Source: Actinomycetota bacterium
Lineage (GTDB): Bacteria; Actinomycetota; Actinomycetes; Streptosporangiales; Streptosporangiaceae
DNA length: 55,750 nt
Reading direction: 5' to 3'
Assembly: GCA_027313705.1 (NCBI GenBank)
Contig: DAHVDE010000021.1
Span: 1-55,750 of the forward strand
This document shows, one piece after another, positions 1 to 6,782 of this stretch. Position numbers and translations under genes: made by a program. Position 1 is the first letter of the stretch. Each line of letters opens with the position of its first letter. The notes below the pieces were generated by a model. It had not been told where the DNA came from, ran no database searches, and saw only the letters and a list, made by a program, of their open reading frames with translations.

Positions 1-604
1 TCGGATCCTTTTTAAGGGCTTCCAGGTGCTAGTCGTAAACGTCGAGGTAGTTTTTAACGGAGTGCCGCATACGATTTCAGTCGCGGTCGGCGCGGATGAC
101 TTGCGGGTCGATCGGGCCGAGTTCAGAGCTGTCACTCATGATGATCCTGTCGGCACCGAGGGCCATAAGCGTGCCCGCGCTTTTGGCGTAATCCGGGACG
201 ATGACACGCACCTGGCCAGTTGATACCTTCTTCCGGATCATGGCCATGAGCTTCTCGGCGGCGTCGATGTCACCGCCTCCGGTGTGGAGCATCAGGTCCA
301 CGTTCTGGCCGCAGGTAATGTTGTGCAGCAGGTCCACGAAACAGACCACGTCTTCACGGTCAACAGGGGCGGAGATCCCGGCGATATAGCAGATGAGTTT
401 ATTCCCCGACAAGACCTCTATTTCTCGTATTAGAGCCTGGCGCTGATACCGGGCGGCGTGGATGGCTTGATACAGCGGAGTCTTAGTTATTGGCGGAACG
501 ACGCCTTTGAGGACTTCCTCAGCACCGTCTCCGGCTAGCTCGTCGTCGTTTTCATCATGGCTTGTTATTACAGCACCGCCAGTCTGCGCTTGTCGGGTAC
601 CCAT
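1..604 (-). pseudogene. SDH-type Clp-fold serine protease, frame broken by two stops and cut by window edge
   Basis: Last gene of the Ubl operon. The readable part resembles Clp/crotonase-fold SDH serine proteinases: an oxyanion-type stretch LMLHTGGGDIDAAEKLMAMI, then YAKSAGTLMALGADRIIM, whose Ser is the likely nucleophile, then SSELGPIDPQV. Translation stops at a TGA (77-79), yet the same frame continues with family-like residues (NRMRHSVKNYLDVYD), meets a TAG (29-31) and goes on (HLEALKKDP) to the edge. The simplest reading is two nonsense substitutions in a once longer gene, or assembly errors. The start is uncertain: ATG 604 (modest GGTGG upstream) or GTG 637; both overlap the DUF6527 gene. 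Rare codons such as GTA ATA ACA near the start contrast with the GC-rich remainder of the window. A truncated product ending at 77 would keep the putative nucleophile but lose the C-terminal part. Confidence 0.72.
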
Positions 605-933
605 TGGACTTTGCCACCGCGGATGAAGTAGTGGCACCGCTTTAGATCACGAAACTCGTCGATACTCGGGTGCAGCGACAGAGGATTCGAAGACTGCATC
701 TTCCACGTCGGCCGACGGCGGGAGTCGAGATTCAGCATCACGCGATGGCGGTCCGCGCACGGGCAGTCGAAGGCCACCCAGGTCGGACGCTCCATCGAAC
801 CGACGAGAACAGCCCCCTTGGGAGGCAAACGGTCGGGAATCTCGTCGGCAGCAGTCACAATATGCACGACACGCAGCTTGCCGCCAACCCACGGCAGACG
901 ATTCCACCATGAAACGAGAAGGGATTTCACCAC
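568..933 (-). CDS. DUF6527-family zinc-binding protein of the Ubl operon
   Basis: A 121-aa protein of the DUF6527 type. Near the middle it has a compact metal-ligand-like cluster (FDCPCADRHRVMLNLD), then a Trp-containing strand (RRPTWKM), a PSI segment, and a C-terminal part with KRCHYFIRGGKVQW. Two Cys plus a His, followed by a later Cys-His, fit a small zinc-ribbon or treble-clef fold; that is inferred from residue spacing. The start is GTG 933 with GGAG 6 nt upstream, overlapping the end of the JAB-ThiF gene by 7 nt, so the genes are translationally coupled. DUF6527 genes sit next to ThiF/JAB/E2 genes in prokaryotic ubiquitin-like operons. The molecular role is unknown; a substrate adaptor or ligase-like factor is conceivable. 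Confidence 0.72.
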   Translation of the reverse strand: MVKSLLVSWWNRLPWVGGKLRVVHIVTAADEIPDRLPPKGAVLVGSMERPTWVAFDCPCADRHRVMLNLDSRRRPTWKMQSSNPLSLHPSIDEFRDLKRCHYFIRGGKVQWVPDKRRLAVL

Positions 934-2303
934 GTCTGCTCCAGGAACGGGTCGGTAAGGCCGAGGCCGGTCTTGCCTGCGGACTGGTGACAGTAGTGAC
1001 GGTCGAGTGGTTCCTGACAGTTGGTAGATATTTCACGGTCGTGAAGCCGCAGGAGCACCTCGCTCGGTACTGGCTCCACCCCGTAGTGGGTCAGGCGCTC
1101 GATGAGCTCTGATACCGCAGCAGCGGCCACGGCGGTCGTGTACGCCACGACTGCGGGCTCCACGCCCGGGAGAGCCGGGGCGTAGCCCTCGCCGACAAGA
1201 CGGGTGCGCTCTTCGGCGGTGAGCATCTCGCTGCGAGCGCGTGCCAGATCCACCCGGCCGCGGCATATAAGGCATGCCTGGCCGGGATGAAGCACGGTGA
1301 CGCGGCCATGGATGCCGTCGAGATGGTTGCGCGTGTCCGAACTGAGCAGGACGCCGCAGTCGATGACGGGAACCATGAGGTAGGTAGCGAGACGGGAAAG
1401 AACCATGCGCCCGGCGTTGTCATCGGTGCAGCCGAAGACTATGTCGGCATCGAGAAGCAGGCGTGCCGTACCCTCAGACGTGATCATCGATTGGACAGCG
1501 CTGATCTCAACCGCCGGCATGACGGCGGCGAGATGGCCAGCAAGCACCTCGACCTTGGGCTTGCCCGCGTCGGCAAGGCGCGACCCGTAGACGCGAGTGA
1601 CGTTGCTGTCGGACAAGAAATCGGGGTCGATCAGGTCGATCTTGCGGACGCCAAGCCGCACGAGTTGCTCAGCCACGGCCGAGCCGGTTCCCCCGCATCC
1701 GACAACCGCGACTCGCAGGTTCCCCAGTACCTGCTGGACGGGTCCGCCGAATGCGCGAACGTTGCGATCGTAGAGATCCGGAACGTCGTCTTGACCTGCG
1801 TCGGCCGCCTGGTACAGCGCGAGGCGGGGACCAACGACCCAAAGGCGGTCAATCGAGGTGATGTCGCACCCGTCGTCGAGATTGCCGGTAAAGGTTACGG
1901 CGCCGTCCTCGACGCCGACGATCAGTGCCCCGTAGAACGGGCTGTCGGCCCGCAGCCTGAACAGGTCGGACAGTGACTGGTTGACGGCAAGGTCATGGCG
2001 GCTCGGTGCTGGGCTGGACCCATTTCCCGGGTGAGTATGGAACCAGATCGGCACGCAGCCGCCTTGCTCCGCTATGGCAAGAGCGGGAACGTAGCCGTCT
2101 GAGCGGATGAGCAACTCCTGTGCTCCGCGTCGCTCGTAGGCATGGCTGGGCACCTCTATCAGTTCACGAGCGAGCAGCCGGATGTTGCCGGAAGGGGTTG
2201 GAACGATGCGGGCTAGGATCACGCCGCCGGTTTCGACCTCATCCATCGCAAGGCCACGGAGGCGGGCAGCCAGCGGATCGGCTAGCACTAGCGTGGTCGA
2301 CAT
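927..2303 (-). CDS. JAB (deubiquitinase-like) - ThiF (E1-like) fusion protein
   Basis: A 458-aa two-domain protein. The N-terminal 150 residues are a JAB/MPN metalloprotease: an acidic residue at about E22/E24 and the JAMM motif HTHPGNGSSPAPSRHD (H89, H91, D104). Residues 185-410 are a ThiF/E1 adenylation domain: VVGCGGTGSAVAEQL (nucleotide loop about 202-207), DLIDPDFLSDSNVTR, and CLIC (C344/C347), which with late C429/C438 could bind zinc. In family terms the E1 half would adenylate the Ubl C-terminus and the JAB half would trim or remove Ubl. The start ATG shares one base with the E2 stop (TGATG), so the two are coupled. All signature residues of both domains look intact. A catalytic cysteine for thioester transfer cannot be assigned by eye. 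Confidence 0.9.
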   Translation of the reverse strand: MSTTLVLADPLAARLRGLAMDEVETGGVILARIVPTPSGNIRLLARELIEVPSHAYERRGAQELLIRSDGYVPALAIAEQGGCVPIWFHTHPGNGSSPAPSRHDLAVNQSLSDLFRLRADSPFYGALIVGVEDGAVTFTGNLDDGCDITSIDRLWVVGPRLALYQAADAGQDDVPDLYDRNVRAFGGPVQQVLGNLRVAVVGCGGTGSAVAEQLVRLGVRKIDLIDPDFLSDSNVTRVYGSRLADAGKPKVEVLAGHLAAVMPAVEISAVQSMITSEGTARLLLDADIVFGCTDDNAGRMVLSRLATYLMVPVIDCGVLLSSDTRNHLDGIHGRVTVLHPGQACLICRGRVDLARARSEMLTAEERTRLVGEGYAPALPGVEPAVVAYTTAVAAAAVSELIERLTHYGVEPVPSEVLLRLHDREISTNCQEPLDRHYCHQSAGKTGLGLTDPFLEQTW

Positions 2304-2692
2304 CAGGCCGCAATCGCTGCGCAGCGCGCGAGTTCACGGTCGATGAGGGCAATGTAACTCTCGAGCCCGTCGACGCCCGAACGCCACTGGCCGGGCTGAA
2401 AGTGGCGGGACCATCGCTGCCATGTTCGGCCGAGGTGGCTCTCTGATGCCTGGGTTGCCTCGATAGCGCCACCGTTGGCCTTGGTGACCGCCGGGGAGAA
2501 CCACCACATGTCCGGAGGGAGATCCGGGTAGCCGGGCTGAAGACGGATCAGCAGGTCTGCTGTGGTCACGTTGAGGCCTTGCGGAAGTCTCCAGTCCTGG
2601 AGCACGACGCACGTCATGGGACCGTCCACCGTGACCGTGTGAACTAGTCCGCGCCTGGCAAGGAACTCCGCATCAGGTTCCGGCAAGGTCAT
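2303..2692 (-). CDS. Prok-E2_E-like ubiquitin-conjugating (E2) homologue
   Basis: A 129-aa protein matching the prokaryotic E2 family E pattern: a first strand with VVLQDWRLPQG, then LIRLQPGYPDLPPDMWWFSP (the E2-like YP-x-PP turn), then WQRWSRHF and a final helix with GVDGLESYIALIDREL. The only cysteines are in MTCVV (N-terminal strand) and near the C-terminus, so no Cys lies where canonical E2s carry the catalytic residue; the conserved WSRH may matter instead. The start is ATG 2692: an AGGAG lies 8 nt upstream and overlaps the Ubl stop. An upstream extension to 2785 is open but has no family similarity and would overlap the Ubl gene. It lies 10 nt after the Ubl gene and overlaps the E1 gene by one base. 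Confidence 0.84.
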   Translation of the reverse strand: MTLPEPDAEFLARRGLVHTVTVDGPMTCVVLQDWRLPQGLNVTTADLLIRLQPGYPDLPPDMWWFSPAVTKANGGAIEATQASESHLGRTWQRWSRHFQPGQWRSGVDGLESYIALIDRELARCAAIAA

Positions 2693-2702
2693 CTGCCTGC
2701 TC

Positions 2703-2984
2703 CTAGTCGTGGTGCGCGAGGCCGCGGCCGGGGTTGATGTGCGCAGGCGCAGTGAAGAGGCGCTTGCCGTTAAAGATCTCGACAACGTAACCGTCGTCGA
2801 TCTTGCGGTCCGCCTGACCGGGGATGACCTCGAAGAGGTCTCGATCCGGGCCGATCGGCGGGGTGGGGAGCCGGCGGAGCTGAGCGCCCGTCAACTCCTC
2901 CTCGGCCACGCGGTACTCGACACGGTCGATCTTGATGTGAAACTCCCCGGGCTTACCGGCTTCGACGTCATGCACTTCAGTCAT
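2703..2984 (-). CDS. Multiubiquitin-type ubiquitin-like modifier (Ubl)
   Basis: First gene of the operon, 93 aa. It matches the bacterial multiubiquitin domain: FHIKIDRVEYRV (strands 1-2), the helix EELTGAQLRRL, IGPDRDLFEVIPG, and the closing strand with VVEIFNGKRLFTAPAHINPG. Only one domain copy is present, so the modifier is monomeric here. The C-terminus is PGRGLAHHD rather than a free diglycine; seven residues after the last PG could be trimmed by the JAB domain before activation (inference). The start ATG 2984 has GAGGAG 5 nt upstream. The promoter TATAGT lies about 30 nt ahead. The product should be the protein conjugated by the downstream E1 and E2 homologues. Confidence 0.86.
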   Translation of the reverse strand: MTEVHDVEAGKPGEFHIKIDRVEYRVAEEELTGAQLRRLPTPPIGPDRDLFEVIPGQADRKIDDGYVVEIFNGKRLFTAPAHINPGRGLAHHD

Positions 2985-3014
2985 CCCGACTCCTCACGTT
3001 GATACCGTGGTGTC

Positions 3015-3060
3015 ACTATAGCACAGTATCGTGGTGCTAGACAGTACTGGCATACTGGTG
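3015..3060. promoter_or_regulatory. Divergent promoter/operator between Ubl operon and RHH gene
   Basis: On the minus strand TATAGT (3015-3020) is a near-consensus -10 box placed to give a short leader for the Ubl operon. Overlapping it is an inverted repeat TAGCAC (3019-3024) with GTGCTA (3034-3039). Near-direct repeats GATACCGTGGTG (3001-3012) and AGTATCGTGGTG (3025-3036) plus CAGTACTGG and CATACTGG follow. Such clustered repeats fit binding by the adjacent ribbon-helix-helix protein; that link is inference. Confidence 0.5.
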
Positions 3061-3073
3061 GCAGAATGTAGGT

Positions 3074-3283
3074 ATGAAGCCCGCGAAAGCCATGACGATC
3101 CGACTCTCTGCGGACCAAGCCGACGAGCTAGAAACCGTAGCCCTGGTGGACGACCAGCCGATCTCCGAAGTCATCCGTGCCGCGATCTCCGAGCACATCC
3201 AGGCCCGTAAGGCAGATTCGTCATTCCAAGATGGCCTCAAGCACCGGATCGAACGCGCTCAACGGATGCTCGACGGAGAGTAA
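3074..3283 (+). CDS. Ribbon-helix-helix (CopG/Arc-like) DNA-binding protein
   Basis: A 69-aa protein with a classical RHH layout: the strand AMTIRLSADQ, then helix 1 (ADELETVALVDD), a turn (QPISE) and helix 2 (VIRAAISEHIQARKA), followed by a short charged tail. It is transcribed away from the Ubl operon, 90 nt from its start, so it is well placed as a local repressor of that operon. No toxin gene follows directly, so a type II toxin-antitoxin role is not supported. The ATG 3074 has only a weak purine tract upstream. Confidence 0.72.
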   Translation: MKPAKAMTIRLSADQADELETVALVDDQPISEVIRAAISEHIQARKADSSFQDGLKHRIERAQRMLDGE

Positions 3284-3293
3284 GGAGAGGTAG

Positions 3294-3316
3294 TCGGCGG
3301 TTCCCTGGACCGCCGA
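3294..3316 (+). terminator. Hairpin after the RHH gene
   Basis: An eight-base-pair stem TCGGCGGT / ACCGCCGA with a 7-nt loop starts 11 nt after the RHH stop. There is no U-tract, so termination efficiency is doubtful. Confidence 0.4.
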
Positions 3317-3406
3317 TACCCGCCGCTCCATCGCTAACCGACCTCGCCAGACCGCCAGCGCGCATCCCAAGGACTCAACCCAGAAAATAGCGGTTACGCT
3401 AGGCCG

Positions 3407-3802
3407 TCAGCCGTGCCGCAGCTCGAACCAGGTCACCGTGAGTCCCCTGTACGCCTGCCATCCCCACCGCGCGGCTAGCCTCGCCACAAGTTCAAGCCCC
3501 CGCCCGTTTTCCGCATCACCGCCCGCACTGCGCAGTTGCGGCACTCCAGACCCACTCCGGTCCTTGACCTCAACACGGACGATGCCGCCTCCGGCAACCA
3601 CCACGACGGTGACCGTCCCCCCGAGATCTCCTGACCTGCTGTAGCGCAGGCTATTGCCGAAGAGTTCGCTGACCAGCAGACCAGCATCGTCCCCGCACGG
3701 GTGCCCTGGGCCGAGGACCCCACCCACAAACGTGCGGACGACCCGCGCCCGCTCAGCCAGCCCGGCCACCGTCACGCTCTCCCGAACTGCCGCCCTGGCC
3801 AT
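3407..3802 (-). CDS. RsbW/SpoIIAB-type ATP-binding (anti-sigma-like) protein
   Basis: About 131 aa of a HATPase_c_2 domain: an N-box-like region (GLLVSELFGNSLRYSRSG), central strands (TVTVVVVAGGGIVRVEVKDRSG) and a G-box (NGRGLELVARLAARWGW). Proteins of this kind are serine kinases or anti-sigma factors, or standalone regulators, and are very numerous in actinomycetes. The start ATG 3802 was chosen because homology begins there; the frame is open to 3910. No partner sigma factor or anti-anti-sigma gene is adjacent. It may belong to the same accessory segment as the Ubl operon. Confidence 0.75.
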   Translation of the reverse strand: MARAAVRESVTVAGLAERARVVRTFVGGVLGPGHPCGDDAGLLVSELFGNSLRYSRSGDLGGTVTVVVVAGGGIVRVEVKDRSGSGVPQLRSAGGDAENGRGLELVARLAARWGWQAYRGLTVTWFELRHG

Positions 3803-4062
3803 CAGCGCACCCGCCTTCCCGGCCGCCCTCGTCCCGGGGAATCGCGCGGGCCGCTTGGCGGACACAACGGATGCACGCCTGACTCGGCGGCGCGCGTCAA
3901 GCCAGCACACGCCCCCGGCGCGGCCCGTCCGTGCGGTCCGTGGAATACCCAGCGGTTACACCGACCGTGCTAGCGGCCCGAATCCCGTCCGCTATGCGTC
4001 CGTGGATGCCGCAACAACCCGGTTCACAGCGCTACAAGGTGACACACGCCGGGACAGAGAAG

Positions 4063-4105
4063 AAACGCCCCGCCAGTACGAGAATTCGCAGCTAGCGGGG
4101 CGTTT
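4063..4105 (-). terminator. Hairpin directly downstream of the tRNA-Tyr fragment
   Basis: A perfect 11-bp stem AAACGCCCCGC / GCGGGGCGTTT encloses a 21-nt loop. T-runs follow on both strands (TTTT on plus, TTTCTTCTC on minus). It starts 8 nt after the tRNA CCA end, the usual place for a tRNA terminator, and can also stop plus-strand transcription. Confidence 0.75.
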
Positions 4106-4112
4106 TCGCAGG

Positions 4113-4173
4113 TGGTGGCAGGTGTTGGGTTCGAACCAACGTAGGCTGAGCCGACGGTTTTACAGACCGCCCC
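4113..4173 (-). tRNA. tRNA-Tyr (GUA), 3' part only; probable attachment-site remnant
   Basis: On the minus strand the anticodon arm GCGGT-CTGTAAA-ACCGT (anticodon GTA), a long variable arm (class II), a perfect T-arm (GTTGG/CCAAC around TTCGAA), the acceptor 3' strand ACCTGCC, discriminator A and encoded CCA are all present. The matching 5' acceptor strand GGCAGGT is absent upstream. A D-arm-like stretch (4173-4195) can be drawn but has an over-long loop and no acceptor pairing. A tRNA cut just 5' of its anticodon stem, with its terminator, is what integration by a tyrosine recombinase leaves at the distal side of an element. It could also be a decayed tRNA. Confidence 0.68.
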
Positions 4174-4364
4174 TTCTGATAGCCGATCAGGGCAATTGGC
4201 AGGCCGCCAGCGGCGCAGGTATCAGCACCGATTCAGCACGCGGTCCGGAAACGACGGGAACCGACCGACACCAACCGGACAAATAGTGCACGGGACCGGA
4301 CCGTCTAGCTGATGCGCCGGACGGCCGGGTAACGGCGCAGCGAATCAAAAAACCGCAGGTCAGC

Positions 4365-5600
4365 CTATCTGACGTTCAGGCCGGTGACCGCGCGGCCGAT
4401 GATCATCCGCTGGATCTCGCTCGTGCCCTCGAAGATCGTGAAGATTTTCGCGTCCCTGTGCCAGCGTTCTACCGGGTAGTCCCTGGTGTATCCGTTGCCG
4501 CCGAGAACCTGGATGGCCTGCTCGGTGACCTTGACGGCGGTCTCGGCGGCGACGAGCTTGGACATCGAGCCTTCGGCGCGGGTGAACTTGCGGCCGTGCC
4601 TGGCCATCCAGGCGGCCCGCCAGGTCAGCAGCCTGGCCGCGTCGACGGACGCGTGCATGTCGGCGAGCATGAAGGCGACGCCCTGGTTCTGCCCGATCGG
4701 CTTGCCGAACTGCTCGCGCTGCGCCGAGTACTCGGTCGCGAACTCCGCGGCCGCCCTGGCCACGCCCACGGCCATGGCCGCGACACTGGGCCGCGACGCC
4801 TCGAAGGTCTTCATCGCCGCTTGCTCGCCTGCCTGGCCGCCCGTGGCCAGCCTGGCCAGCCGCGCGTCGAGGCGTTCCTTGCCGCCGACCAGGCAGCGGC
4901 CTGGCACCCGGACCTCGTCGAGCACGACTTCGGCCGTATGAGAAGCGCGGATGCCCATCTTGCGGAATTTCTGACCCTGCGACAGGCCTTTCGTGCCCGG
5001 CGGCACGATGAAGGTTGCCTGGCCGCGGCTGCCGAGCGCGGGGTTCACTGAGGCCACGACCACGTGCACGTTGGCGACCCCGCCGTTGGTGGCCCAGGTC
5101 TTGGTGCCGTTAAGCACCCACTCGTCCTTGGCCTCGTCATAGACGGCCCTGGTCCTGATCGCGCCCACGTCGCTGCCCGCGTCGGGTTCAGAAGAGCAGA
5201 ATGCGCCGAGCTTGACGTCGCCTGGGCCGCCGAACATCTGCGGCAGCCACTCCCCTACCTGTTCAGGCGTGCCGTTGCTGCTGACGGCGACGGCAGCCAG
5301 GCAACTGCCGGTCAGCGACAGCCCGATCCCCGCGTCACCCCAGAAGATCTCCTCGAACGCCACCGGAGTAGCCAGGCCGGTCGCCTCGAACCACTGCTCG
5401 GCGAAGAAGTCCAGCGAGTAGAGGCCGATCTTGGCGGCTTCCTCGAGTACCGGCCATGGCACTTCTTCCCGCTCATCCCACTCGGCCGCGGCGGGCCTGA
5501 TCACGCTGGCCGCGAAGTCGTGTACCCAGTCCCGCATCTGCCGCACGTCGTCAGACAGGTCCAAAGTGAACTCGCCGTCGGCTTGCTTGTCGTCGCCCAC
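4365..5600 (-). CDS. Acyl-CoA dehydrogenase family protein
   Basis: 411 aa with the full acyl-CoA dehydrogenase fold. It has an N-terminal helical part, a middle beta domain ([19 protein letters not shown], flavin/substrate contact; TKTWATNGG) and a C-terminal helical domain ([32 protein letters not shown]). The catalytic base is Glu391 in [10 protein letters not shown]. It performs FAD-dependent alpha,beta-dehydrogenation of an acyl-CoA, passing electrons to ETF; chain length cannot be read from sequence. GTG 5600 has a GGGGG tract upstream. It is divergent from a crotonase-fold gene across a 393-bp region holding two palindromes. Confidence 0.93.
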   Translation of the reverse strand: MGDDKQADGEFTLDLSDDVRQMRDWVHDFAASVIRPAAAEWDEREEVPWPVLEEAAKIGLYSLDFFAEQWFEATGLATPVAFEEIFWGDAGIGLSLTGSCLAAVAVSSNGTPEQVGEWLPQMFGGPGDVKLGAFCSSEPDAGSDVGAIRTRAVYDEAKDEWVLNGTKTWATNGGVANVHVVVASVNPALGSRGQATFIVPPGTKGLSQGQKFRKMGIRASHTAEVVLDEVRVPGRCLVGGKERLDARLARLATGGQAGEQAAMKTFEASRPSVAAMAVGVARAAAEFATEYSAQREQFGKPIGQNQGVAFMLADMHASVDAARLLTWRAAWMARHGRKFTRAEGSMSKLVAAETAVKVTEQAIQVLGGNGYTRDYPVERWHRDAKIFTIFEGTSEIQRMIIGRAVTGLNVR

Positions 5601-5653
5601 CAGGATTCCCCCTGCTCGAACGTCGCCGCGCCTCGCTGCCGGCGCGGGTCGGC

Positions 5654-5681
5654 CATTATGTTACCCAAGGGTAACATAATG
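5654..5681. promoter_or_regulatory. 13-bp-arm palindromic operator upstream of acyl-CoA dehydrogenase
   Basis: A perfect inverted repeat CATTATGTTACCC-AA-GGGTAACATAATG. Its right arm read on the minus strand includes CATAAT, a -10-like box for the dehydrogenase gene. It is typical of TetR-class operators of fatty-acid genes; the regulator is not in the window. Confidence 0.7.
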
Positions 5682-5690
5682 CTGCAGCAT
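5679..5690. promoter_or_regulatory. Second palindrome ATGCTGCAGCAT
   Basis: A perfect 12-bp palindrome that overlaps the end of the preceding operator by 3 bp. It could be a second operator or an extended site. Confidence 0.4.
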
Positions 5691-5993
5691 GAAATAGCCC
5701 CGCCAGCGGCCTCGGGCGACCAGCCAGCTGATGGCCTGATGGCTGGCCGCGCCATAGCCGATGGCTGCGAGGAGGCACTGGCCACACGCGCAGACCAGAC
5801 GGCGGGGCCTTGCGTTCGGCTCACCCTTCCTTCCCCCTGACCAAGGAATGTGATCCCACCTTGTCGAGATACCCGAAACCCGCAGGTACGTCAAGCTTGT
5901 CAGGGGTACCTGCGCGGTCGCGGCGGTGTCGCGGCGCTGTCTTATGATCGGGACGTTTGCGCGGCCAGGAGCACAGGAGAAGGCGGCCCCTAG

Positions 5994-6782
5994 ATGGACT
6001 ACTCCAGCTATCAGAATCTGCTGTTCGAGCGGCATGACAACGGCGTCCTGCTGATCACCATGAACCGTCCCGAGGTCTACAACGCCGCCGACGAGGTCAT
6101 GCACGGCCATCTGGCACGGCTGTGGACCGATGTCGCGCGGGACGAAGAGACCAGGGTGGCGGTGATCACCGGGGCGGGCAAGGCGTTCTCGGCCGGCGGC
6201 GACCTGGCGATGGTGCAGCGCATGGCCGGGAACTACGAAGCCACCGCGCACATGCTCGGCGAGATGAGCGATCTCGTCTACAACCTGGTGAACTGCGAGA
6301 AGCCGATCATCTCGGCGATCAACGGCGTAGCCGTCGGCGCCGGCCTGGTGATCGCGATTCTTGCCGACATCAGCATCTGCGCGCAGGATGCCAGGCTCGG
6401 CGACGGTCACGTCAAGCTGGGCGCCGCCGCCGGCGACCACGCGGCCATCATCTGGCCGCTGCTTTGCGGCATGGCCAAGGCCCGCTACTACCTGCTGACC
6501 GGCGAGATGGTCGACGGCGCGGAAGCCGAGCGCATCGGCCTGGTCAGCAAGGCGCTGCCAAGGGAAGAGGTATTGCCTGAAGCGCTGAGAGTGGCGGGCA
6601 TGCTGGCGACAGGGTCGCAACTTGCCATCAGGCTGACCAAGCGCGCGCTGAATAGCTGGCTGCGCACCGCTGGCCCGATCTTCGACCAGTCCGCAGCTTA
6701 CGAGATGCTGACGTTCATGGGCCCCGACCTGGCAGAAGGCGCAGCCGCCTTGCGTGAGAAGCGCCCGCCTAAGTTCGCCTGA
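5994..6782 (+). CDS. Crotonase-fold enoyl-CoA hydratase/isomerase family protein
   Basis: 262 aa. The oxyanion-hole segments AFSAGGD (64-70) and GVAVGAG (111-117) are clear, and the C-terminal helical trimerisation part ends in REKRPPKFA, as in many EchA proteins. The two catalytic glutamates of true hydratases are not evident: the usual P-E position reads DGHVKLG (137-143) and the second site reads AAGDHAA. The reaction may therefore be isomerisation, thioester hydrolysis or another acyl-CoA conversion rather than hydration. A purine-rich tract (GGAGAAGG) lies upstream of ATG 5994. It converges on the histidine kinase gene with a 14-nt overlap. Confidence 0.88.
   Translation: MDYSSYQNLLFERHDNGVLLITMNRPEVYNAADEVMHGHLARLWTDVARDEETRVAVITGAGKAFSAGGDLAMVQRMAGNYEATAHMLGEMSDLVYNLVNCEKPIISAINGVAVGAGLVIAILADISICAQDARLGDGHVKLGAAAGDHAAIIWPLLCGMAKARYYLLTGEMVDGAEAERIGLVSKALPREEVLPEALRVAGMLATGSQLAIRLTKRALNSWLRTAGPIFDQSAAYEMLTFMGPDLAEGAAALREKRPPKFA

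Larger units (their letters stand above)
5601..5993. other. Divergent regulatory region, no gene
   Basis: This 393-bp gap between acyl-CoA dehydrogenase and crotonase genes holds palindromes at 5654-5690, a 9-bp inverted repeat CGCAGGTAC / GTACCTGCG (5881-5889, 5906-5914) and a TATGAT -10-like box (5943-5948) 45 nt before the crotonase start. No convincing gene lies here; open frames are antisense shadows. Confidence 0.6.

Noticed and set aside
29-79. TGA and TAG as recoded selenocysteine or pyrrolysine codons
   Set aside because: The aligned family positions are not catalytic Cys, there is no obvious recoding hairpin, and two different stops so close together fit decay or error better.
1287-1976. 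Plus-strand open frame opposite the JAB-ThiF gene
   Set aside because: The minus-strand gene has intact JAMM and nucleotide motifs; the opposite frame has none.
3074-3283. Type II toxin-antitoxin pair with the RHH gene
   Set aside because: No toxin-like gene follows; the next gene is an anti-sigma-type ATPase on the other strand.
4113-4200. Intact tRNA-Tyr gene
   Set aside because: No 5' strand complementary to ACCTGCC could be found up to 4320, and the D-loop would be too long.
1-4200. CBASS defence operon
   Set aside because: E1, E2 and JAB are present but no cyclic-nucleotide synthase (CD-NTase) or effector typical of CBASS is visible; the Ubl gene points to a conjugation system.
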